Positions 42,920 to 54,200 of a DNA stretch of 64,000 bases are shown here, piece by piece. Every line of letters begins with the position of its first letter. The stretch's first letter is position 1. Origin of the DNA: Morinoia aosen (lineage: Eukaryota > Arthropoda > Malacostraca > Amphipoda > Talitridae); NCBI GenBank assembly GCA_030386875.1, contig CM059563.1:45724102-45788101 (forward strand), in the 5' to 3' direction. The position numbers were made by a program, and so were the translations under genes. The notes under the pieces were generated by a model. The model was not told the origin of the DNA, did no database searches, and was given only the letters and a program-made list of their open reading frames with translations.

Positions 42920-45802
42920 CTGAAAACACACTTTAATCATATTCTGAACAAGCTCAACACTTCTGACTGGCTAGCCGAAGCTCAAAGGACCTTTAGGTTT
43001 TTTCCCACAGCAACTGGTAAGTATACGTCTGTTAGCATCATTCAATTTTGAGGAGAAGTACAAAAATTTCTATGATTTTATCCTAAACAATGAAATCCGA
43101 AATGAAACCTATGCAATAAAGCGTTCAGAAATGAAACCTATGCGAAATGACACCCATGTAATAAGACGTGTTCAGTTTCAAGTTCATCACAAACTTTAAA
43201 AATATAATACCGGTAAACAAATACAGTATTTTGTAGAGTTTGAAACTTGTGAACGCAGACTTCTACCAGTTTTAAACTAAAATTACCTCAACAACCATCA
43301 TCATTCACATAAACAACTTTTTTCATGCTCTATATTTGCATCATTATTATATCTTTGGTATTAAATTATTGAAACGCCGAAGTCTAATTTCTGACACATT
43401 CACTTCACCTGTGCACTATGATCAGAAAGGAGGAAATGATTCGCAGATTGCATCAGAGAGGATGGTCTTGCAAATAATTATAATAAAACAACCAACTATA
43501 GCACATCTGTATTAACATTTCCAATCAACTGTAACACATATATTTGAACATTTCATGTAGATTATAAGGCATGAAAGGGATTTCGCTCAGCGGTATTCGG
43601 GTTTAGTATGAAGCTCATTAAAATGAACTACAATCTTACACTAGAATACAAGATCATCATGGAATACCAGTTAACTACAGCATTTGGGCTTATAATAGAG
43701 TACGAGATAATTTCCTTAAGTGCTCCACCTGCTTGGTCCATGAAATCGAAGAGAGCATCCCAGCTGTCAGGCCTCGTACAAAGGTCGGCTGTTGGCCAGA
43801 AACTGTTGCAGACTTTTCTAGCGTAGTTGAAAGGCAGAAGAGCGTTTGGACCTGAGGTATCGATGAAGATGCAGCCCACCCCATCGACGTTTGCAAACGG
43901 AGCTGGACAACATTCGCTGGGCACTTGGCAGAGGTTTAGCGAGACTGTTGATCACGGGCTCTTAGTCAGCAGCAGTGAGAAATGTAAAACATTGTTGCGG
44001 TACGAGAGGAAGAATGAGTTGTAATATATGTGGTGAATGAACCAGATGGAAATGACAGGAGTATGTTTGTGAAAAGAAAGAAGACAGAATAGAAATTTTT
44101 GAGAAGAAAAGATGACTGAGATAAAATGAGATTGCAATAAAATGAGAGGGGTCAGATGAAATTGTTTTTAAGATAAGATAGTGAGGCCGAGTTGAAATGT
44201 TTGTGATTATAGCGAAGCACTGATATAAAATAAGTACCTGAGATTAGAACCAAAAGACAGCGCTGAGAAAATATGTTCTAGCGACGAAGGAGACGAGTCA
44301 AAATAAAATTGTTTTTCGTGAAGGAAGACCAACATGAAAGTAATAAACTAAGAGAATATCAATTGAAAATTTCTGAAAAGTAACTAAATAAATATCCTGA
44401 GTAAGTTTGAGCCCATGGTATTAACCAATACCGATGGCATGTACCAATAAATACTTAAGGACTGGAACTACGAAATACTTAAGGACTGGAACTAATAAAT
44501 ACTTAAGGACTCGTACTACTTTACATGCAAGACTTTTCATTGAGATAAAAACGTCGAAAGAAATATTGAACAGACATTCTCTGCCTGAATATTTTAATCA
44601 ATAAACCCACTTCTGCTATGTACCTGCATAAACAGGTCTAAGAGACTCTATTTTTCATTTAAAAAGTTTTCACAGAAATTTTGAAATTTGCAACGTCCAA
44701 TATGATTATCAAAGCTTAAAGAACTCTTCCCATGTGCCTATACCCAGAAACAATCAAAATGACAACGAAACAAAATCCTACTTCTTTCATCCACTGGCAT
44801 ACTCTCCAAATAATACTCAATTAAAAAATTCGACTCGGTTTGTCTACCAAACGAATTCAAAATACCTATAAGATTAGATCGTAAGATAGATTAAGCCTCC
44901 CTAACCAGAACACAAGTAGATTCAAAAGAAGAACGAAGAAATCGCTATTTAGCATACAACTGAGTTTACGAAAAAATGTATTCACGCCTACCGCATAAGA
45001 ACTAGGTTGAAAGAAGTTAATGAAACGAGAGAAACTTGAAAAAGAAAGTAATAGTTGCTGAAAAAAAGAACAACAGTGAAATTAAAACAGATGTTCAGTA
45101 ACAAAACAAAAAACAGTTTTATTTAAAAAATAAATGTTTACCTAGCGTTCAGTTCAGGATCTTGCTTGTTCGCTCTATAGCAGCATTAAATGCAAAAGTT
45201 TTCTCCTGTTCAAACGATTTACAATGCCGATCCCAAGTAATATCCTACCTATTTTATTTACTAGAGAAAACCCAAAATCGCCAAAAGGTAAATCACCTGC
45301 TTTGCACTTTCATAATGACGAACAGAGGCTACAGCTGACGTTTTTATCAACCTATGAAGCGTTCAAACTCACGACTGTTGAGAAAAGAAAAACAGAATCG
45401 CACTAATTTCTTACCGCCAGCAAGTAACGGCTTTTGGAAGGTGTAGCACTTCAAGGATGCCGGCTGATCACTGTTGTTGAAGTACGCAGGATACGTAGCG
45501 TTGGTTATGAGGCAAACGCCTGTAACGTCGATGCAAAACAGCGGCGTTGAGGCCACAGTTTTAGATGCCTCGGATCCGCACCGCAACTTCGACACCCTCG
45601 GCAGCCTGGCTATCGATATGTTGATCAAGTCGCTCTCCGCCAGAATCACTGGATATATTTGCAGCACACTAGTCTCTAAAGCGAGAACAACTTGCAAACA
45701 TATCGTGGAAGATATGAGCAATACTGGAAGTAAATTTATTGTGAAGTTCGCGAAGGTGAGACTCGTTTCATCACTCTTGGCATCGCAGGTAGCTTGCAGC
45801 AT
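42654..45802 (-). CDS. C-type lectin, three exons, 289 aa
   Basis: Join of 45802-45415, 43944-43729 and 42919-42654; the introns (1470 and 809 bp) have GT/AG ends and matching phases. Start is the ATG at 45802, after an in-frame TAG. Residues 22-41 are hydrophobic (NLLPVLLISSTICLQVVLAL), so the product is probably secreted or membrane-anchored; the 20-residue acidic region before it is unusual for a signal peptide. Residues 45-129 hold four Cys and NIS, NAT and NNS sequons. Residues about 135-286 form the lectin-like domain: CCPAPF, C154, C175, GWMGVKK, WTWIDG, QPD (238-240), C254, MDDDC and YVCQ. QPD is linked in the family to galactose-type ligands and Ca2+ binding; the usual WND is LMD here (272-274). 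A host sugar-binding role, for example in immunity, is inferred from the family. Confidence 0.88.
43729..43944 (-). CDS. Lectin exon 2 (first half of lectin domain)
   Basis: 216 bp between the acceptor ATCAACAG|TCTCGC and the donor GCAG|GTGGAG, phase 1 to phase 1. It encodes LCQVPSECCPAPFANVDGVG and the helix region up to FMDQA. A second phase-compatible acceptor (GCCAAG|TGCCC) would start the exon at 43923 and drop seven residues. Confidence 0.85.
44446..44519. repeat. Three 24-bp tandem copies in lectin intron 1
   Basis: AATACTTAAGGACTGGAACT repeated three times with small differences, inside the first intron of the lectin gene. Confidence 0.85.
44876..45180 (-). repeat. SINE-like family copy in lectin intron 1
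   Basis: Starts AAGATAGATTAAGCCTCCCT, with CGCTATTTAGCATACAACTG, GAAAGTAATAGTTGCTGAAA and AACAACAGTGAAATTAAAAC following. It lies in the same orientation as the lectin gene when both are read on the minus strand. It is the most diverged of the nearly full-length copies. Confidence 0.7.
45415..45802 (-). CDS. Lectin exon 1 (signal/anchor and Cys region)
   Basis: 388 bp, 129 codons plus one base. It ends CTTGCTGGCG|GTAAGAAATT, a good donor leaving phase 1. It encodes the hydrophobic segment and a region with Cys at residues 75, 90, 97 and 119 that I do not recognise as a named domain. Confidence 0.85.
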
Positions 45803-46096
45803 TGTTGCTTTTGAATTTAACGTCTAGTGTTTCGTTTTTTATTACAAAGTGATAATAACGTAAACGATACTTGAAGCTGCTAACTGCTATAAGGTGCAAG
45901 AAGTTATTTTGTGCTTGATATTGTTATGTCATGTTCTCAAGAGATCGTCTACTTCGTTGACGGCGAAAAAATGAACAGTTTATGAATTGGTTCTTCCGAA
46001 GAGGCGTGGAGAAGCTTAATTTTGCTGACAGCTATCCGCTGAAGAGATTCATGACTTACTCTGTTGCGAGACGCTGCTATTTAATCTCCGTCAGAG

Positions 46097-46370
46097 ATGC
46101 TTGAACTTGTTGACAGCGATGCTGTGAAGGCTCACTTCAACTTGTTAGCTGTAGCTTCACCTTGTTGACTGTCCAGCTTCACCTTGTTGACTGTGATGCA
46201 TAAAGACTAGCTCGAGTTTGTCTGTGATGCTGTGAAGACTAGCTCGAATTTGTTGTCGGTGATGCTGTAAAGAATAGCGCAAATTAGTTGTCTGTGATGC
46301 TGTTAAGACTAGCTCAAGTTCGTTGCCTGTGATGCGGTTAAAGACTAGTTCGATTTCATTGACTGTGTCA
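46097..46370. repeat. 35-bp tandem repeat upstream of lectin gene
   Basis: Units of the type TGTGATGCTGTGAAGACTAG followed by CTCGAATTTGTTGTC, spaced 35 bp in the cleanest part (starts at 46224, 46259, 46294, 46329). The left units are irregular. The array lies about 300 bp upstream of the lectin start codon. Confidence 0.85.
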
Positions 46371-49300
46371 CGAGAAGTGTACCCTTCACCTCCTTGTTAA
46401 CAATTCATTAACAAGAAGATCAGGTTCTCGGAATAGAGGAATGGCCCACCTCCAGGCTATATACACAACACACATTAAATGAATTATCATCGGCAATTAC
46501 AGCACATATACTAAAATAAAGGTACTCACCGGGGATCGCTGACCCACTTACGCAGCGCATTTTCTGGGCGCCCTCCGTTGCATTACGATGGATTGCTTCT
46601 AATGTTGTGGGGCATGATACACAGGGTGAATTATGCTTAACATTTATAATTCCCAGCTATACGTGATACAAACATCAATGAGCGCACACACAATGATTGG
46701 TGTTAGGAACAATTCCAATTAAGTAATGAAAGCAAATAGCATACGTCAAATGACCTACTGCACATAATTACACAGAAATTTGGCTGGCCAGCCTTTAACC
46801 GCAGATTGCTTATGCATCCAAACACAACACAATAATGATTACAATATCTCAGCGCCCCCAGCAGCCCAGTAGGCGAAGGTCACTTCAACCACAAAATTCG
46901 TCCGCTACTCGCTTCAGTTCAAAGGCCTGTTTTATACACTGTTCAGAAAATGTCTAGTGAGGACGTTATTTTGCTCATTTCGTTTCAGCCTGTTTACACG
47001 TTGATTCCCTTCATTCGAGCTGATCAATCCTCAGGTGTGTGACTGAATTACCGTCCCGCCTGTCAAAGATAAAAATTTAACTTGTTACTTTTTAAGCGCA
47101 TCAATGTGTGAATGACAATGAATTATCGCAATATTTATCTCAACACTATCTTTACTCTTTCTTTTTTAAAAAAAATGCATCTCTTACCCTCCCTTCTAGT
47201 TCAGCATCTCCATGTTCCATCAATAACTCCCACGGTGGGTTATGTTTTGATAAATTTCCCCTTTGTGAACGTGGTGACGAGAACACGTAAAATTTCTGCA
47301 AGTGAAACGAGAATGTGTTAAATTCTGGATTACATTATAGCGTGAAACTTAGTATAATTTTCAATATAGCCACTTTTCTTATTATTGCATTAAGCACGCT
47401 TGTTATTGTGAACACACCCCGCGTTTCTTGGTTGCACCTCACGTTACGGTTACGCCGGTCGAACTGTCCATTGTTCCTCCAACGCCTTGAGCCCTGGCGC
47501 ATTCTCTTCGAGGGTTGAGAACTCTCACCTTCGGCCTATGAGAATCTTAGGAGCCTCGGAGTGCCCGCCTACCTCTTTTCTAATTGGTAGTGCCGCCGCT
47601 TGCCTTTATTTCTTTCTTAGCATTATTTTTCTTCTCGCGCTCAGCTCCTTCGAACCGACCGTTGGTTTGCCGACTCTCTCGGTCTGAGTGTCGATTTATC
47701 TTTGACTACAAGGCGACTTTGTTCGCGCTTGGTTAGGCATTTTTCGACCGTATCGAGTTTCCCAAGGCTCGCTCGCATAACCACAACATAAGCCCCTCCA
47801 GAAACAAGACACACTGTAAACATACATCGTTTGGCTCTCGCACGGCTCTCGCACCTTATCGCAGCTGAGTTGAAAGAAAACATACAGGCGTAAAAAAACA
47901 TACATGTTGAAGCGACATAAAACATTCATGTTGAAGCGACCCCTCTGGCTGCTGGGTTTTTCTGAGACATTTCAAGACACAACTTTTTACGCAATTACAA
48001 GAATTTTCATTTTAAATTCGCAAAAATGTGATTACAAGAATTTTCATTTTAAATTCGCAAGAATTTGGTCATTCTGAACAGATTCTCGACAACTGCAAAG
48101 TCACCGGAAAGATTAAGATACGACAGGAGTCAAACGTTCGCTACTCTAACCCACATGAGTACCTGAATTAGAATGTTGGGTCTGAACTTTCTATCTCTGA
48201 TGAAAGAGGAACTCGAATCGATGCGGTTTTTATGACATAGTCATTTGATTCCTCATCAATACTCGTATACAATGGACAAAAACTCTCCCTTTTTGTCGAG
48301 AACCAAATTTGTCGGTTCTTGTGGAGTGTAAGCTGTCGCTTAATTACAGCATGTCAATAAACAAATGCGCATCACAAAGGATTCGTGTTTTTGTTGACAT
48401 TAGCTCGTTTGGTACACGAAACATGAGCCTTCGGAAGATAAGCTGTACTACACAATGGGTGCTTAATTTGACGCGTAAAAGTTGTCGTATTTCGTAAAAA
48501 TAAAGCATCTCAAAGCAACGCACGCAGTAGACTGTAGTAGGAATTTTCGCACAATTTGAAACCATGTTTTTTATAAGTTATGTTACAGCATGCATGTGAG
48601 GGCCTTAGAGTTCAGACAATGAATTTAATCAGAAAATATAAAATTACTGCATTTATGTAAATGTTAAATAAGGATTGTAGGGCTGCATTTACACTCATTT
48701 TGGACTTTCAATTGTTACATAACGCTTATTTCACTTGTGACCCGTTTACTATGCAATTCTTTGTTAAATGTTAAAATAAACCGATTCGTGAATCCATGAA
48801 CTCTAGAAAATACCGTAACAAGGCAGAAATCCACTTAGATTAGCACATGCAATCAGCGATCGCTCATGAGAAGCTCTAATTATTACAAGCCTTTTATCAG
48901 ACAAAGATGTGTAAGATTTATGCGAACCTTCCGTTAGACGAAATCGTTAAAACAGTAAAATAAATTTGCAAAAATGTTTTCAATAAAATGACCGTTATTT
49001 TGGAATAATTTTTACATTTTCATGAATACGTGCATCAATAGCGAGAGTGAATTCAATGAAATTCAAGAATCCATTGAAAATAAAAACAATGGAGCGGAAA
49101 AATTTCACAGATTTATTTAAATCATTAGAACTGATTAGAGAAATTTTCTTGGAGGGGAGGGGGGAAGGGATTCAAGCAGAAAGGTTTCAAGCGTCGAAAA
49201 TTTCCCGCATATTTCGTGTGGTTGTCGCTTCGAAAAAAACGCAGTTCATCAATGACTGTAGACATATCGAGGCATTAAATTCCATTTAAATGGAAATATC

Positions 49301-49849
49301 GTAGAAACGTGAATGCATGTAATAATATACATAAGCACAATCTCTACCTCACACTTAAGGTCTTCGAGACAGATAAGTATAAACTTTCGGGACTGTTGAC
49401 ATGATACGAAAAAATCCGACGCTCATCCGAAAGCTGACCCCCAAAAAAACTAGAGCAGTTATTTTACTGGATGGTAAAAACTCACCAATAAGATCATGCC
49501 TCGCAGAATTTAGCAGCGACAGCATTTCATGAGTTTGTTGTAATTCCAGAATTTGTTAAAAACGCTATGTTTTTGTGAAGCTACAATTAAGAGCACAGGT
49601 CGCTCATTCGAACCTAACAAAACCTCTTGGTTGTCTAGCAAGAACGAAAACTACATTCGCAATTAAATCACTGTAGAAATTGCTCTTTAACAAGCTGGCC
49701 ATTAGCAGACTACATCAACTGGGGAAGAGTGGACACTCACCCTCAATAATACAACGGAAAGTTGAATAACCTTCCGACCGACTTGCAAGATGTGACTGAT
49801 TTAAAGCTCTTGCTGCCATCTACACGGACTAACAAACGCGTTGCTTAAG
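46371..49849. other. Intergenic, no gene recognised
   Basis: No gene recognised. 47400-47800 is GC-richer without a domain. 47887-47942 has a 24-bp direct duplication (CATGTTGAAGCGAC). 47987-48062 has a duplicated 35-bp segment (ATTACAAGAATTTTCATTTT). A lone CACAGGGTGAATTATG at 46620 resembles a transposon end. Confidence 0.4.
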
Positions 49850-50165
49850 TCAGTTTGGGGTTCCCTTACTACAACAAGTTTATTTCCAAGAAAGGAAGGA
49901 AGTAGGCACTGCATAGCCTGGAAAACGCAGAAGCTATGCACAAAGGGAGTCCCCCACACTCTGCTCTTAGAAACAGTAAAAGGGGAAGAAACTTATGAAA
50001 CAAGTTTAAAGTTGAAGAGGACGATAACAGGTGCTGATAAAAAAAGACAGCAGTGAACTGAAAAAGTGGTCCGTAGCAAAATAAAAGATTCACTTCGTTT
50101 CCACAAAGGAAGGCCTACCTAAGCTTGAGCATGGACCTCACTGTTCAACCTGGGATTACTTGAAG
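49850..50165 (-). repeat. SINE-like family copy, diverged
   Basis: Contains TCCAAGAAAGGAAGGAAGTA, GCACTGCATAGCCTGGAAAA, AAAAAGACAGCAGTGAACTG and AAGGAAGGCCTACCTAAGCT. The terminal hairpins are lost. Confidence 0.75.
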
Positions 50166-50887
50166 AGTGTTTTATGATGAGCATGATGAGTGGATACAAT
50201 AGAGTGTTCTGTGAGATAAATGCCTTGAAAGTAAAACGATTCATGTACGCAAAAAGAGCTTCAGTAAATATAATAATGAACATGAATCGAAGATATTTAA
50301 TTGCATTAAACATCGTCCAAATGAAATAGGATTTATAAGGAGAAAACATGGTTCAAGAACGAAATATGAATATTCACTAGTGGCATTTTTCACAAATATG
50401 TTTCATAAGGTATTTATATGTACAAAAATATTCATGAAAAATGTAACAAAAATTAATTTCTGTTCGAGTTTCGATAAAAATCTACCTGGGAGCTAATTAT
50501 CAAGAATTGAACTTGTGCCATGACGCTCCGGGACATCGTGTCCATTCAGTTATCCTTATTTAGTGTGTGTTGGTGCAACCTACTCAAGCATCAGGAGACC
50601 ATTGGACTCTGCATCGCATGCGCTGCTGGTGTACTTTGATAAGGAGTGATGTGATGACTGATGACGATTTTCGTAAAAGAATTGAACAAGAATTTTGTGA
50701 CACAAGCCGCTTTGAGTTAGTAGTCGATTGAATTTTTCTTGAGCGCCGATGCTTTACAACTTAAAATGAAATATTGATTCAGAGCTCGATAAAAAGCAGA
50801 GATTTTTCTAGCAAGGAATGTCGAAAGAAACGAGAAAATGAGAAAAGATGAGGAAATATTTTCGTTCATTGAATAAGAAATAGATCA
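50166..50887. other. Intergenic, no gene recognised
   Basis: No recognised exon or repeat. Confidence 0.4.
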
Positions 50888-51245
50888 GATTAGATGTTGG
50901 CTTAAGCCTCCCTAATCGCTTAAAGAAAAGAGTTCAAAAGAAAGGAAGATGGAATGCACCATTTAGTATGGAGGCACGGGATAGTGAAATCTATGCAGAA
51001 GGGGCATCGAAACAATAAGTTGAGGAAGAAGTTTATAAAACAAAATAAAAGTTGAAGAAGAAAGTAGAAGGTGCTGAAAAAACAGGACAGCATTGAACCG
51101 AAAAAGGTAGTCATAAACATAAAAAAAACATTTTATCTCGACAAAATGAAGGCCTACCTAACCTCAGCTCCGCGAGCCCGCACACATTTTCCCCCTGGCA
51201 ATGCTAATTCCCATAGATACAAAAGTTGTATTCTGCTGAGGGATC
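50888..51245 (-). repeat. SINE-like family copy
   Basis: Near full length: TTAGATGTTGGCTTAAGCCT, GGAATGCACCATTTAGTATG, GAAAAAACAGGACAGCATTG, GCTAATTCCCATAGATACAA and CTGCTGAGGG. Possible short flanking ATCA repeats, but no convincing long target duplication. Confidence 0.8.
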
Positions 51246-54200
51246 AAGACGGTATAACATCTTCACGTTACTATAAGTTGAGAATTTTCTGAAAATGTAA
51301 TCTACGAGATGAAATGAATTCAACTAATTTTAAAAGAAACGTATTAAATAGCAAATGTTTCGAGGTTCTCCATTCCGACCATCAGTGCTGTAAGGTAAAG
51401 AGACGATCCTCAACATTTAAGAGAAAATACACTACACAAGTAAAAAAAGAGCATACTTTCACAACGAACACACTCGCTATTCACGGCTTTAAGGGGCGAC
51501 CCAAATTTGACCGGGAAGACTATTATTCACCCAACAGGCAGGTAAAGAGGTAGTTTCCATCTGAGTATCCACTGAAGAGTTTCCAATGTTGAGTTTCCTT
51601 CTACTTTGATCGCTGTTTAACTCCTGTTTATGAGTATTTATGAATAATAAGCCTAAAATACGGATGTATTGTTCAGTTTGAGTACCAGGAAGAATAATTG
51701 AAATATTTGAATTTATTTTTGTTCACGTTGACTGATGTTGACGTTGTAAGGAAACTTCAAATTGCACCTACGTTTACTTTGTGTCTATTGGAGCTTGGGT
51801 GCGTGGCTGTGTATATACATTTGTGTGTAAGTGGTTTTTATCGTTTTCAACATATTGCCTAAGTCGTGAGACATATGCGTACCGCTAGTTAAGCTGCTCA
51901 TTTACGCAGCGGTATTAATGAATAGCATCCACATTATTTCAATTTTTTTCATAACCGAAATTAGGATACGAAATGAAGTATCAAAGTAGCCAATTTTCAA
52001 CCCTGGTGCAAACCGTGCAAAAGTGCTCAACGAGTGTAAATGGCTGTTTTGTGCTATGAATAGTACATAAGTTTGTTTATAATAGGGATATACTTTCTCC
52101 TACTTTGAAACACTACATATAGGTTCGCTTCAATACTTTTCCATCACTGGTAACGAAATATATTAATCTTTAAACGTTCACTACAGTAGTAAAACACTTT
52201 TCTTAAAGAATTGGTTCACCTTCTCATCTTGAATAGTTACTTGTGGTCATTTTGAACCACCAAATACTTGTAAGTATAGGCTTTATGATCGGAATTTAAT
52301 AATGGAGATTGAAATTTCTTTTCATGTTATCCTGACACAACTAGTTGAATCGAAAAAAGGAAAGACTCCTTCAACTTGTTCATTCAAGGGCAGCTTTCAA
52401 GAATGTATCATGGCTTAAACTCGTAATTCAGTACCATTTTCGAGCGTGGGAGTGTATTTTTATAACTGCGGAAGTGCATTTTTATTTTGAGTTTGGAAGT
52501 GCATTTTACAACTGCGCACATGAACGCTGCATTGCTCCGAGCGGAGCACGTACTAAAATTGCGCTCATCAGTGTCAGCATAACTGCCATTCACCTGTGTG
52601 CTACAACGATACAGTTGTCCCGAATAGCAAATCTTTCATGCTCTGTGGCCTTACACTGCACCAAATAGGAAGACGTTTAATTGTGAGTGGGAGATTTATC
52701 GCTTTCAATTTTCACGTTCATTCTTTCAGTAAACTGAGAACTGTCGTGACCTTGATGAATTCTCTGTCTAAAAAGTTCATCGGGATAAAATATTGATGAC
52801 AATTTGCGAAATTAATACCATTCTTTTTAGTTTTTGCATAATTGTTATTGGATTTTCTTTCATTGACTGGGTCTGGAAAACAACGTTTTTCGCTTCGTAG
52901 ATGACAAGGACTCATAACCTTAGTTGAAAACAGATCATGTTTCATCTGGTTTACATAACGTCGTAGATTTTCCACCTTTTTGCTATAATTAAAAATAATT
53001 TTACTAGCTTGAATTGTTATCGCGAAGGCAATTGTGACCTGTAGACAATTTATCAAACGTAGGAGGAAGACATCACACTGATTGCTCCACGACATCGCAA
53101 AAATCGAGTACGATTTATTCATGAGACAAATTAGTTTTTGTTGTTTTTGCATTGTGTATCTCGTCTGTGATGTGATACAGCGAGTTAATTGCACGACACA
53201 ATGATTCTGTACGTGAAGGCCGAAGTGAGGCTTGCTGTGCGTTTATACTAGATGGCCTGTTTTTGTTTTCTTGAAATTAACTTTTCATGTCCTGGTTTAC
53301 TCAAAATCTGTTAGGAAAAATTAACTGGTGAATATAATGTGCCAAATTTTGTGAACAGTACCAAGTTAGATTTCGATGTCTGCCATGGCCCCGCTCTAAC
53401 CACAAAATACTAAAACTTGAAGATGCGTGTTACTAAAAAATTCCTTGATAGAGTCCTTTTCTATGAAGGAATTTAGTTGTTAAAACGTTGCAACCACTAT
53501 TTGACACTCATGGAAACAAAACTCAAAATAACTATCTCAATACACAGGCAGAATGAAAACTGAAAATGCATTACTCCTCTTCAACGAGTTAAACTTTCAG
53601 CTTATCTGCCTACACTGGTAACGAAAATAGTATGCAATTTTGGAATAGGAAATTCGGACGATATTCGAATAGCCGCTACCCAAACCACTGATACAACTGC
53701 GCTTGTCTGTAACTTATTTCTGGTACTGAGAGAAATTGCTTCATTTCCTGCATTTCTTCTTTCACCTAAAAATTTAACCACACACTTATGGTAACTTATT
53801 AGGGCAATCTGTCTTCTTATTTTAGCGGTTTGACCTTCATAAAACCCTTTTTAACCACTATGGCAAAATTGGGTGCACACGATGCTAAGAGAGTTTGTCT
53901 TTATGCGTTATGAGGTATAATTTGATTTAGTGTTGGTAGGAACAAGGGCTTATGATTATTTTACTATTCGTTTATCTTTGAAGAACACTCAACATTGTGA
54001 ACAACATTTAAAAATTAACATAGTGATTAATGAAAAATTGTCCTCAATTATCCCTTATCTGAGAAACCTGAGCACGAAATGGAAATAAAGTATGCAATAG
54101 GATCAGAAACGTTTTTCTTGTACCTAAATATGAAAAGCTTGTTGAGTCACGGTTGGGAACAGTTGGCTGCAAAGTATATATTTAGTAAAAGTGATTTTGA

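Noticed and set aside
43628..43728. Open continuation of lectin exon 2 to 43628
   Set aside because: The frame past GCAG|GTGGAG does not resemble a lectin domain. Splicing to 42919 gives the expected FMDQADATKGWMG continuity in phase.
45474..45827. 117-codon ORF on the plus strand
   Set aside because: Antisense shadow of lectin exon 1, which has matching splice sites and Cys spacing on the other strand.
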